64,000 nucleotides of DNA from assembly GCA_963557785.1 (NCBI GenBank), contig CAUWBF010000003.1, forward strand, positions 134,675 through 198,674, in the 5' to 3' direction. Shown here piece after piece: positions 46,850 to 54,527 of this stretch. The stretch is from Merdicola sp963557785. GTDB taxonomy: Bacteria > Bacillota > Clostridia > TANB77 > CAG-508. The position numbers and the translations under genes were made by a program. Under the pieces are notes generated by a model. It was not told the origin of the DNA, made no database searches, and saw only the letters and a list, made by a program, of their open reading frames with translations. Each line of letters opens with the position of its first letter. Within the stretch, counting starts at the first letter, position 1.

Positions 46850-47059
46850 TTAGAATAAATCTTCTTCCTTTTGGTTTAAGACTTGCTTTTTACTTAAATA
46901 TTGTTCTAAACAATCTGCTTTTACCCAAAAGGCTCTACCAATTTTTATGCTTGGAAAATCGGCTGAATTAAATAATTCTAAACATTTTGAATTACCTAAA
47001 TGTAGTAATTTTCTAACATCTTCTGGTGAATACATAACTATATTATCAAGTTTTTCCAT
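46850..47059 (-). CDS. xis: Excisionase-type helix-turn-helix protein
   Basis: The 69-aa protein has the HTH_17 pattern YSPEDVRKLLHLGNSKCLELF followed by the wing FPSIKIGRAFWVKADCLEQYL (both trimmed by eye to the motif). Such proteins bend DNA at attachment sites and favour excision, or regulate int. AGGAGGTG precedes the ATG. It lies directly upstream of int. Confidence 0.85.
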   Translation of the reverse strand: MEKLDNIVMYSPEDVRKLLHLGNSKCLELFNSADFPSIKIGRAFWVKADCLEQYLSKKQVLNQKEEDLF

Positions 47060-47147
47060 ACTTACACCTCCTAACTTAAAGTTTATTTTTGCAGATTTGC
47101 ATGATATTTAAGTTAAATTAGTGTAATATGTTCACCCTTTAAGTCGT

Positions 47148-47176
47148 AATTTAACATAACATCCATACAAAGTCAA
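47148..47176 (-). promoter_or_regulatory. Promoter of xis-int
   Basis: TTGACT, 17 bases, TAAATT on the minus strand, overlapped by a 9-base inverted repeat. Confidence 0.65.
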
Positions 47177-47209
47177 TGTCCTTTTTTGAATTTTTTGAAA
47201 TTTCATTCT

Positions 47210-47455
47210 CTATATATTAACAGCGATTGAAAATCAAAAAAGGTTATGGGCATTTTTAAAAAATTTAATTCCTATATATAACAGCACAAAAAAGTGTAAA
47301 AAGTGGACATCAATTTTAAAAAATTTTATTTCCTATATTAAATAGGACTTAAAACACTAAAAACCGGGACAAATATTTTTTAAAATTTATTTCTATATAG
47401 AACAGCACTAAAAAATAAAAAAAGGATACAATGATTTTAAAAAAGTTTTTATTTT
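47210..47455. repeat. Four imperfect direct repeats of about 61 bp (iteron-like)
   Basis: Units begin with CTATATA-like bases at 47210, 47272, 47333 and 47393 (steps 62, 61, 60). Each runs CTATATA, usually AACAGC, an A-rich centre, a short GGGACA/GGACAT/GGATACA segment, then TTTTAAAAAATTTTATTT. A degraded copy may precede the first. They could be iterons, regulator sites or integrase/RepA sites. Confidence 0.7.
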
Positions 47456-47704
47456 TTGTAATAAAGGGAATTATTTTAATGCTATTAATGATTTTAATTT
47501 TTATTTAAAGGAACATATGATGACTTTTTAAATAAAATAAAGGAACAAATTCTGTACTTTATGAGGTACAATAAAATTTCAAAAAAATTAAAATTGTGTC
47601 CTAGCAAGCACTGAATTTGTTCACACGAAATTCTACTTGATGGGATAAAATCCCAAAACCCTTTAATAGAAAAAATTATTTTTGATTTTTTTTCCTAAAC
47701 TGTT

Positions 47705-47745
47705 GATCTTTTAAGAAAAATATTATATAATTTTCTTAAAAGATC
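47705..47745. promoter_or_regulatory. 15-bp hairpin with GATC at both ends, touching the methyltransferase promoter
   Basis: Arms 47705-47719 and 47731-47745 are perfectly complementary. Each arm ends in GATC, the right one directly abutting the -35 box at 47746. Confidence 0.7.
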
Positions 47746-47774
47746 TTTACAAGAATTAAAAAATATAGTAAAAT
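47746..47774 (+). promoter_or_regulatory. Promoter of the cytosine methyltransferase
   Basis: TTTACA, 17 bases, TAAAAT. Confidence 0.65.
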
Positions 47775-47799
47775 AATTAGGCAATGAAAGGAAAAATAT

Positions 47800-49000
47800 A
47801 TGGAAAAAACAGTTTGCGAATTATTTGCAGGAGTTGGTGGTTTCAGAGTACGGTTTAGAAAAGTCTGATTCAAATTGGGACACTGTATGGGCAAATCAAT
47901 GGGAACCAGGAAAAAAAGCTCAACATGCATTTGATTGTTATATAAATCATTTTGGAAAAGAAGATAAATATGTTAATGAAGACATATCGATTATAGATAA
48001 AAACTCTATACCAAACCATAATTTACTTGTAGGAGGATTTCCTTGTCAAGATTATTCTGTAGCACATACAGGAGCTAAAGGAATTGAAGGAAAAAAAGGG
48101 GTACTTTGGTGGCAAATAAGAGATACGTTAGAAGCAAAAAAACCTAAATTTGTCTTATTAGAAAATGTAGATAGATTATTAAAATCTCCTGCTAATCAAA
48201 GAGGAAGAGATTTTGGCGTAATATTAGCTTGTTTTAATGATTTAGGATATGACGTTGAATGGCGAGTAATTAATGCTGCAGATTATGGATTTACGCAAAG
48301 AAGAAGAAGAACTTTTATATTTGCGTACAAAAATGATACAAATTATTACAAATCAATACAAAATAAATCATCAGAAAGTATTATTTTAGAAAATGGATTT
48401 TTTGTTAAAGAATTTCCTATATATACAAATATTGATGCACAAGAAATCGATTTCGAGTATAAAGATTTAATTGATGTTTCTGATAATTTTAAAATGAATT
48501 TTAAAAATTCTGGAGTAATGAAAAATGGAAAAATATATACAACGGAAGTTACCCCTATAGCAATTAATCCTAATCCATTGAGTAAAATTATTGAATATAA
48601 TGGAGTCGATAGCAAATACAATTTAGGTGATAATATTGATAAATGGAAATATTTAAAAGGAGCTAAAGATATTTTAAGAAAAGCTGGAACACCTTATGAA
48701 TATCATTTTAGAGAAGGAGCTATTGCATTTCCTGACAGTTTAGATAAACCAGCAAGAACTATGCTTACAAGTGAAGGAAGTTTAAATAGAAGCACTCATG
48801 TTATAGAAGATCCCAAAAGTAAATGCTATAGAATATTAACTCCCATTGAAACAGAAAGAATTAATGGTTTTCCAGACAATTGGACCAATACAGGTATGCC
48901 TGAAAAATTTAGATATTTTTGTATGGGTAATGCATTAGTAGTAGGATTAATTGAAAGAATGGGAAATAGTTTAAATAAAATATTTGAAAGCGAAGACTAA
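47800..49000 (+). pseudogene. DNA (cytosine-5) methyltransferase, frameshifted at 47851
   Basis: It belongs to the C5 methyltransferases and would protect the element's restriction target. The true ATG is at 47800 with AAAGGA upstream. The frame reads MEKTVCELFAGVGGFRV, then an extra C at 47851 shifts it to a stop at 47866-47868. Removing that C continues as FRVGLEKSDSNW, and the rest is intact to 49000 (about 399 aa). It has motif IV GGFPCQDYS, motif VI ENVDR, motif VIII QRRRRTF and motif X with GNA. The break falls just after motif I, which binds AdoMet. It may be a real mutation or a sequencing error. The stop overlaps the convergent restriction gene by 4 bases. Confidence 0.9.
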
Positions 49001-49011
49001 TCTTCGCTTTC
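48986..49011. terminator. Bidirectional terminator shared by methyltransferase and endonuclease
   Basis: GAAAGCGAAGA pairs with TCTTCGCTTTC around CTAA, covering both stop codons. Confidence 0.75.
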
Positions 49012-50388
49012 TTCAATTTGTTTCTTTATATAACTAGCATTTAACCAAAAACACTTTTTAATAGATTGTTTTCCATCTAAAGTAGGATAAGTATCATTTC
49101 TATTTTGAGCATGTGGCCTTACATGTAATATAGGACTTTCAGATATCTTTGGTAAATTATCGTATTCATTATTTCTGATTTTTTCAACTGTATTTTCCCA
49201 AACTCTCTTTATTTCTGAATTTAAATCTTTTTCTGGTACATTCCAAAACATAGCTTTCTTAAAAATCAATGTATCATCATCAATATATTGATATATCATA
49301 AATAAATATTTAGTTGTTGAAAACGTTTCATAAAGTTCAGAATCTAGCCAATTTTCTTTAACAATTTCAGTATATTTAAATGTTGGAAAAGACATTGATT
49401 CTTTTGGCATACCATCAGGCCTTAATCTAATAGCTTTAATCTTTATATTAGCTTTTTCGAATTCTTCAATTTTTTCATTTACAACATCTAACATACATTT
49501 AGCAAGTAGATATGTAAAAGATTTATTTGTTACTTGATATGGAATATTAAATTTAAGTTTTAAAAATTCTATGTCTTGATTATAATAAACTTTTAATTTA
49601 TTAATAATATATTGCTCTAAAGTTTGCTCTTTCAATATACTTGCATCTTTTATAACAGATTCATATTCTTCTGTTTTATTCACAATATAATGGTTTAAAA
49701 TATAAGACATATAAGAACTTTTTAAGCAGAAGGCCCTTTGCATCGCTTTTACATCACTATATGGTTGCTCTCTTAATGAATTCGCATTTGCTCCTTTAGT
49801 ACATGCACCTAAATAGTTTGTATCGCTTTCTGAAATTTCTTCAGCTTTTCCTGCTTTTATTTTATCAATAATAATTTTATAGTCTTTTTTTATGATTTCC
49901 AAATCTTCTGCAGGAAATTTAAATAATTTAATATAATTTATTAAATAGTCCAATCTTTCTTTATTTGGCTCATATAAATAATATATTAAAAGCATTAATT
50001 CGCATTTTTCATATACATGACTTTTTAGAAAATCAGCTTCCGTATAGTCTTTCATATAATTAATAATTGTAAGTACAAGTCTTTCTTTTGCTCGTAAATC
50101 ACCATTAGCTTTTATTGTATATGGGGTAACTTTTAGTTCAACTCCTGCTTCATTAAAGTCAGCTTCTGATTTACTATTTATATCATAGAAAAAGAAATGT
50201 TTTTCTATTAATTGCCCCAAAGAACCTTTTGATCTGGGATTATTGTAATATTCAAATAGTAGTGCTCTATCTTCATTAGTAATATTCGGGTCATTTAATA
50301 ATACATCTTTAAATGTTTTTTCTTTTAGTGTTAAAGCATAAGTTTCAATGGAGTCACTTGATGTTTTGTCATAAGGAAGTTTATTCAT
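48997..50388 (-). CDS. Sau3AI/MutH-type restriction endonuclease
   Basis: The 463-aa protein has in its N-terminal domain ADFNEAGVELKVTPY, where Asp77, Glu84 and Lys86 have the spacing of the MutH catalytic D-E-K, and Glu62 in GQLIEKHFF fits the fourth residue. RAKERLVLTIINY follows, as in Sau3AI. The C-terminal half is a second DNA-binding domain, and the length is near that of Sau3AI (489 aa). Family knowledge suggests cleavage at GATC, blocked by cytosine methylation. It is intact while the methyltransferase is frameshifted. GAGGTG precedes the ATG, and its promoter is divergent from that of the XRE gene. Confidence 0.82.
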   Translation of the reverse strand: MNKLPYDKTSSDSIETYALTLKEKTFKDVLLNDPNITNEDRALLFEYYNNPRSKGSLGQLIEKHFFFYDINSKSEADFNEAGVELKVTPYTIKANGDLRAKERLVLTIINYMKDYTEADFLKSHVYEKCELMLLIYYLYEPNKERLDYLINYIKLFKFPAEDLEIIKKDYKIIIDKIKAGKAEEISESDTNYLGACTKGANANSLREQPYSDVKAMQRAFCLKSSYMSYILNHYIVNKTEEYESVIKDASILKEQTLEQYIINKLKVYYNQDIEFLKLKFNIPYQVTNKSFTYLLAKCMLDVVNEKIEEFEKANIKIKAIRLRPDGMPKESMSFPTFKYTEIVKENWLDSELYETFSTTKYLFMIYQYIDDDTLIFKKAMFWNVPEKDLNSEIKRVWENTVEKIRNNEYDNLPKISESPILHVRPHAQNRNDTYPTLDGKQSIKKCFWLNASYIKKQIEESED

Positions 50389-50405
50389 ATAATCACCTCA
50401 TAGTA

Positions 50406-50434
50406 ATTATATAAAAATATTCTAATTTTTACAA
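50406..50434 (-). promoter_or_regulatory. Promoter of the restriction endonuclease
   Basis: TTGTAA, 17 bases, TATAAT on the minus strand. Confidence 0.65.
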
Positions 50435-50449
50435 TACAAAAAAATTTAT

Positions 50450-50478
50450 TTGACAAATTTTCTCACATGTGATAAAAT
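50450..50478 (+). promoter_or_regulatory. XRE promoter with operator palindrome
   Basis: TTGACA, 17 bases, TAAAAT. The spacer contains the perfect palindrome TCACATGTGA (50463-50472), a likely operator for self-regulation. Confidence 0.8.
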
Positions 50479-50500
50479 ATTTTTGCGGAGGTGAGAAATT

Positions 50501-50884
50501 ATGGGCGAATTTGGAAAATTTATAAAAGACAAAAGAATAGAAAAAAGACTTACACTTATTACAGCTGCTAATTTACTAGGAATATCATTTTCATATTTAT
50601 CAGATATTGAAAATGGGAAAAAATTACCACCGAACTCATTAAATGACGAACATAAAGAACTAATGAAAAAATTTAAAGATTGTTTAGAATTGAATGATGA
50701 AGAATACGAACATTTAGTAAAATTAGCTGATAAAGAGTTGATAGATAGAGGACATTTGGCTAATGAAATAAATCAATATATGATTGAAAACCCTATCGCA
50801 ACAATTGCTCTTAGAAAAGCCACCAAAAAAAATCTTTCAGAGGATGCTTGGAAAAAAATCATAGAGGAAATGGATAAAAAATAA
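50501..50884 (+). CDS. XRE-family transcriptional regulator
   Basis: The 127-aa protein has an N-terminal helix-turn-helix (FIKDKRIEKRLTLITAANLL then SFSYLSDIENGKK) and a helical C-terminal part. GGAGGTG precedes the ATG. Its stop overlaps the ATG of the ImmA-like gene (ATAATG junction), the layout of ImmR/ImmA pairs that control integrative elements. A palindrome in its own promoter suggests autoregulation; it may also act on the divergent endonuclease promoter as a control protein. Confidence 0.88.
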   Translation: MGEFGKFIKDKRIEKRLTLITAANLLGISFSYLSDIENGKKLPPNSLNDEHKELMKKFKDCLELNDEEYEHLVKLADKELIDRGHLANEINQYMIENPIATIALRKATKKNLSEDAWKKIIEEMDKK

Positions 50885-51631
50885 TGTTAAAAAAATACCC
50901 AATTAATAAAAAAGATAATCTATTTTATTTGAAAAAATTAGATATTGAAAATGAAACCGAAAATTTATTATTAAAATATTGTAATGAATGTTTAAAAATA
51001 CCAATGTCAACACCTATAGAAAATTTGATTTATGATTTAGGTGTAAATTTAGATTATGCTAATTTATCAAAAGACCATTCTTGTTATGGTGCATTTATAT
51101 TTAATAAAGGAATTATTAATACCTTTGATGATTCTGGAAAAATATTGGCAGAAAAATATGAAGATAAGACTATCATAATAGATAAAAGAATATATGAATT
51201 ACAGCAAGGAATAACATTTTTTACATTAGGACACGAACTCCGGACACTATTATTTACAATATATTTTAAAACATGTTGATGAAAATCAAGTATCAATATT
51301 TGATATACTATCACAAGATGATAAAGCAAAATATTTTTTTGATACAGAAAAAGAATTAAGTGCAAATCTTAATCAAGAAAATGAGTTCTATCAATTTTCT
51401 TTTTCTGAATGGCAAGCTAACTATTTTGCTTCTTGTATCTTAATGCCTAAAAAGACATTAGATATAATATTAAGTAAGGAAATAAAAGGTTTTAAAAAGT
51501 TACAATTTTATTCTACTTTGAAAAATCTAAATAAATACGAGTATGAAAAAGTCATAAATAATGTAAAATCAATTTTTAATGTTTCAAAGCCCGCATTAGA
51601 AAATAGGCTGAAATCACTAGAATATATTTAA
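50884..51631 (+). pseudogene. ImmA/IrrE-family metallopeptidase, frameshifted at about 51240
   Basis: The family cleaves the paired XRE repressor and so induces the element. The first frame runs to TLGHELRTLL and stops at 51279. Removing one C at 51240-51241 restores HELGHYYLQYILKH, the zinc motif HExxH. The frame then continues through EWQANYFASCILMP, the second conserved region, to the stop at 51631 (248 aa). The break falls inside the catalytic motif. If real, the protease is dead and the repressor permanent; if an error, the gene is normal. Confidence 0.88.
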
Positions 51632-51651
51632 TTAAGGAGGTGATCTACAAT

Positions 51652-51819
51652 ATGCTCAGGAACAAAAAAAGCATTGAGAATTGCTGGGAACAATTTTCAA
51701 TGCTCTGTGAAAAAAAGATATGCAAAATGCATATCAAATTAAATGTTATAAATATTTTAGCATATCTTTTCTCACTAGTCAATAATAAACAGACAAAAAA
51801 AGAAAGAGAGGAATGCTAA
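51652..51819 (+). CDS. 55-aa Cys-containing small protein
   Basis: AAGGAGGTGATCT before the ATG at 51652 is one of the best ribosome sites in the window. The ORF ends TGC TAA, directly against the ATG of the DUF4417 gene at 51820, so translation is probably coupled. The protein has four Cys (NCWEQF, MLCEKK, KICKM, REEC) and a hydrophobic segment NVINILAYLFSLV that could insert in the membrane. The mRNA here also forms a hairpin (51670-51704) and a GATATGC/GCATATC repeat. I do not recognise it; it could be a leader or toxin-like peptide. Confidence 0.6.
   Translation: MLRNKKSIENCWEQFSMLCEKKICKMHIKLNVINILAYLFSLVNNKQTKKEREEC
51670..51704 (+). repeat. 14-bp hairpin inside the small ORF
   Basis: AGCATTGAGAATTG pairs with CAATTTTCAATGCT (one G-U) around a 7-base loop. 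It is followed by TCTGTGAAAAAAAG, not by a T-run. Confidence 0.6.
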
Positions 51820-52551
51820 ATGGCAAAAGAATTAAAAAGTTTGTTAAATCTTAACTACTTGGATTTAACAAATAAAACTCATAAAGTAGGAAAATATGAT
51901 TTACCTAGTGTAAAATGTCCAGCAATATACGATATAGATTATATTGCATTATATAAAGAGTTAAGGAATTATCAAAAAACTCCAAAGACAGTGATATCTT
52001 TTTATCAATTTGATAAAGAATTTGATGGTATCAATGGGCTAAGTAATGCAATTTGGTATAATGATAAAAGAAGATTGGAGTTTTTTAAAAGAAGATTTAG
52101 TAATTGTAGATACTTTATTGCTCCTGATTATTCGCAATGCGGAGATATAGAAAATGCTGAAAATATTCACAGAATTTTTAGAGCAAGAGTAATTTCTCTA
52201 TGGTTAACTCTTAATTTAGGAGCAATAGTAATTCCTAATATTACATATTCAAATAAAAAATCATTTGAATACATGCTAGATGGATTAGAAGAATGTCAAA
52301 CTGTGGCTTTTAGTACTAAAGGCATTATGAAAAAAAGTTCTGAAAAAGATTTACTAATAGCAGCAATAGCAAAAACAGTTGATACCTTAAATTTAAAATC
52401 TATAATTGTCTATACTGTTTCCATAGATAAAGAGACAGTACTTAAACTTTTTGCTTATGCAATAAATAGAAATATAGAAATTATTATTCCGGATAATTTA
52501 CTGCAAAAACGTAATATTGAAAGGAGTGATAACTTATATGGGAAAATATAG
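51820..52551 (+). CDS. DUF4417 protein
   Basis: The 243-aa protein fits the DUF4417 family, which is common in phages and mobile elements of Firmicutes and has no known function. Matching strings are ISFYQFDKEFDGI, RYFIAPDYSQCGDI, RARVISLWLTLNLGAIVIPN and FSTKGIMKK. There is no signal peptide and no known catalytic motif. It is coupled to the 55-aa ORF upstream and overlaps the next gene by 14 bases, so the three form one unit. Confidence 0.75.
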   Translation: MAKELKSLLNLNYLDLTNKTHKVGKYDLPSVKCPAIYDIDYIALYKELRNYQKTPKTVISFYQFDKEFDGINGLSNAIWYNDKRRLEFFKRRFSNCRYFIAPDYSQCGDIENAENIHRIFRARVISLWLTLNLGAIVIPNITYSNKKSFEYMLDGLEECQTVAFSTKGIMKKSSEKDLLIAAIAKTVDTLNLKSIIVYTVSIDKETVLKLFAYAINRNIEIIIPDNLLQKRNIERSDNLYGKI

Positions 52552-52981
52552 TCACACAGGTCTAGCATATGGAACACAGGGATCTCCTCAAATTACAATA
52601 GATGAAAATATTTATAGTATGAAAATTACAGAAATTTCTAATCAGCTACAGTTAAATCTAGAACAATCTGTAAAATCTTCTTCGAGGACATTTGCTACTA
52701 AAAAACATCAACACAAAAATATTATGGATAAAATAATATTTTTAATTCTTAGCATGGGATATGAAGAAATTATTATTGGAAATACAATAATGTATATAAA
52801 AGATAATATTATTTTGAAAATTTCGTATATCAAAGAGTATGAATATTATATACTAGAAAAAACTGATACTGTTACGAATGCTCAGAATAATATATTTGAA
52901 TTATTAGCATCAATTTCAAATGAAATTGAGCCCAATATAATGCTTAAAACAATAAAAAATATTTTGACTAAATTACAATAG
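52538..52981 (+). CDS. Unknown 147-aa partner of DUF4417
   Basis: I do not recognise the family. The start MGKYSHTGLAYG at 52538 follows AAAGGAG by 11 bases; the earlier TTG at 52517 overlaps that site. The N-terminal 50 residues are polar and Ser/Gln-rich. The remainder (about 60-147) looks like a small alpha/beta domain (MGYEEIIIGNTIMYI, IILKISYIKEYEYYILEK). It overlaps the DUF4417 gene and ends at a strong bidirectional terminator, so it is the last gene of the unit. Confidence 0.65.
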   Translation: MGKYSHTGLAYGTQGSPQITIDENIYSMKITEISNQLQLNLEQSVKSSSRTFATKKHQHKNIMDKIIFLILSMGYEEIIIGNTIMYIKDNIILKISYIKEYEYYILEKTDTVTNAQNNIFELLASISNEIEPNIMLKTIKNILTKLQ

Positions 52982-53022
52982 AACTAAAGAGTAAGTATAA
53001 TTTTATACTTGCTCTTTAGTTC
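52981..53022. terminator. Bidirectional terminator between convergent units
   Basis: A perfect 20-bp stem with a 2-base centre separates the DUF4417 unit from the RepA unit. Confidence 0.85.
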
Positions 53023-53024
53023 TA

Positions 53025-53318
53025 TTATTGTTTTAAGCATTCCAAAATCAACTGCACCCCATCACAAAACCCATTCCTATAATACTTCTCATTCCAATAA
53101 CCCAAATAATCCAGAAAATTATTATCCAATTTGTTAAGCTGTTTTTGAATATAAAATCTATTCTGCTTAGGCACACTCTTTAAAATATTTTCCGAAATCT
53201 CATCAAAATAAACCCAATGTTTTCTATCCTCATCACAAGATAAAGAAGAAATTTCATCTTCTCTATACAAAAACCAATCTTTCAAAATATCTTCATTTAC
53301 TTCTCTAAAACTATTCAT
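53025..53318 (-). CDS. Unknown 97-aa mobile-element protein
   Basis: I do not recognise a named family. The acidic helical protein (EVNEDILKDWFLYREDEIS, KSVPKQNRFYIQKQLNKLD) ends with a Gly/Cys-containing segment (NGFCDGVQLILECLKQ). AGGAGG lies 10 bases upstream. It is third in the RepA-TnpV operon, with a 20-base gap to TnpV. Proteins of this size and context recur in Clostridial elements. Confidence 0.6.
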   Translation of the reverse strand: MNSFREVNEDILKDWFLYREDEISSLSCDEDRKHWVYFDEISENILKSVPKQNRFYIQKQLNKLDNNFLDYLGYWNEKYYRNGFCDGVQLILECLKQ

Positions 53319-53338
53319 AACAATAATTCCTCCTAAAA

Positions 53339-53698
53339 TTAAACATAAATTAATTCATTAAGCACTATTTCTTCTGCTACATTTTTAATATTATTCATTA
53401 ATCTAACCCATTCCATTTGGTTATGTTGTTTTAATTCTTCATTTACATTTTCTTTTTTAGCAAGTTCACTTATTATAGTCTTTTCTCGTTTATTTGCTTC
53501 TTTATCTATACTTGCTAAATGAATAGGTAATGTTAAATCTAGCATTAATTCCGTATAAAATCCTCTTTTATAATTTTTCAAATAATTTAATCTTAAATAT
53601 CCATATTTTCCAATGTTGTAATTTGTAAATCCATCTTTTGGCAAAATTAAATTTGGAATATTATAATCATTTACTTTACGATAAGTAATCTCTTTCAT
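53339..53698 (-). CDS. tnpV: TnpV-like transposon protein
   Basis: The 119-aa protein resembles TnpV of the Tn4451-type Clostridial elements (PF14198): a short start (MKEITYRKVNDYNIPNLILP), the IGKYGYLRLNYLKNYKRG core and the HLASIDKEA helix. Its molecular role is unknown. AGGAGG with 6 bases to the ATG at 53698 sets the start; the longer ORF to 53824 overlaps RepA in another frame. Confidence 0.75.
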   Translation of the reverse strand: MKEITYRKVNDYNIPNLILPKDGFTNYNIGKYGYLRLNYLKNYKRGFYTELMLDLTLPIHLASIDKEANKREKTIISELAKKENVNEELKQHNQMEWVRLMNNIKNVAEEIVLNELIYV

Positions 53699-53708
53699 CT
53701 TTAACCTC

Positions 53709-54290
53709 CTAATTTTCAATAAGATTAGCATACAATTTTGACCAATCCATATCTGAATAATCTCTGCCCTGATAATTTGAATTACTTTTACTATTTGGTT
53801 TAAATATATTATTCTTATTTCCATCTGATTTTCTAACCTCGTGAGAACTAGAAACTAAACTTCTTGAAATCTGATTTTCAGACTTCACATTTATAAAATC
53901 TTCATTTATTTCTGAAATAGTTTTCCCTACATAAATTTTATTTGGTCTATTTTTACCTTCTCTTTTTTCTTTAATTAAATTAGCGTTATTTAGTTCTTTA
54001 AATGCTGAACTAACAGCATATTTTCCAACATGTAATTTTTTCTCTAAATCGATTCTCGTAAAAATTACAAATACATTTTTTTCATCATCATAATAATTAA
54101 ATTTTTTTGAAATATTATTTTTAATATTACTATAAGACATTGATAACCTATCACATAAAAGTGTATATAATAAAATAGCAGTAGGGCTTAAATCTTTATA
54201 TAATTCATTATCACAGAGTTCTTTATTTACACGATAAAACTCAACTTTTTTATAGTCTTCACTCATTTTATGGGGTACAAAAGTTAGCAA
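53709..54290 (-). CDS. RepA_N-type replication initiator
   Basis: RepA_N proteins (PF06970) start replication of Firmicute plasmids and integrative elements. The 193-aa protein has the family pattern EFYRVNKELCDNELYKDLSP (shortened here), AILLYTLLCDRLSMS, VFVIFTRIDLEKKL and AVSSAFKELNNANLI, a winged helix. The C-terminal 60 residues are Ser/Asn-rich and short, so it lacks a full C-terminal domain. The TTG start at 54290 has AAAGGAG 8 bases upstream; the ATG at 54266 has no ribosome site. It implies the element can replicate after excision. Confidence 0.8.
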   Translation of the reverse strand: MLTFVPHKMSEDYKKVEFYRVNKELCDNELYKDLSPTAILLYTLLCDRLSMSYSNIKNNISKKFNYYDDEKNVFVIFTRIDLEKKLHVGKYAVSSAFKELNNANLIKEKREGKNRPNKIYVGKTISEINEDFINVKSENQISRSLVSSSHEVRKSDGNKNNIFKPNSKSNSNYQGRDYSDMDWSKLYANLIEN

Positions 54291-54330
54291 AGTAGTTTCT
54301 CCTTTCCCAGACAGGATAGGGGATTGCTAT

Positions 54331-54413
54331 TTTTGAAATTTTCTTGAAATTTTTTTAAGATAAAAAATAATTCTTGAAATTTATTTTTGAAATTTTTTGG
54401 GTATTTTCAAGAA
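54331..54413. repeat. Right arm-type repeats (putative integrase arm sites)
   Basis: TTTTGAAATTT or TTCTTGAAATTT occurs at 54331, 54341, 54371 and 54385, with an inverted TTTCAAGAA near 54405-54413. The motif matches the left-end copies. Confidence 0.6.
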
Positions 54414-54435
54414 TTTTATAGAATTTGATAAAATT

Positions 54436-54472
54436 AAAGACACATGCTGTAATCCTACAGACATGTGTCTTT
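54436..54472. terminator. Long hairpin near right end of element
   Basis: AAAGACACATG and CATGTGTCTTT form an outer stem with one bulged A, enclosing CTGTA-ATCC-TACAG. T-runs of four occur on the plus side. It may insulate tRNA-Pro from the element. Confidence 0.6.
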
Positions 54473-54527
54473 TCACACTTTTAGATTTTTTAGAATTTTC
54501 TGAAATTCTTTAAAAAATCCTTTAAAT

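Larger units (their letters stand above)
47060..47799. other. 740-bp non-coding control or origin region of the element
   Basis: It contains the xis promoter (47148-47176), four ~61-bp direct repeats (47210-47455), a 15-bp GATC-ended hairpin (47705-47745) and the methyltransferase promoter (47746-47774). A GTTAAATTA/TAATTTAAC inverted repeat (47112-47155) overlaps the xis promoter. No gene is supported. Confidence 0.65.

Noticed and set aside
47210..47455. CRISPR array
   Set aside because: The repeats are imperfect over the whole unit and there are no unique spacers; no cas gene is present.
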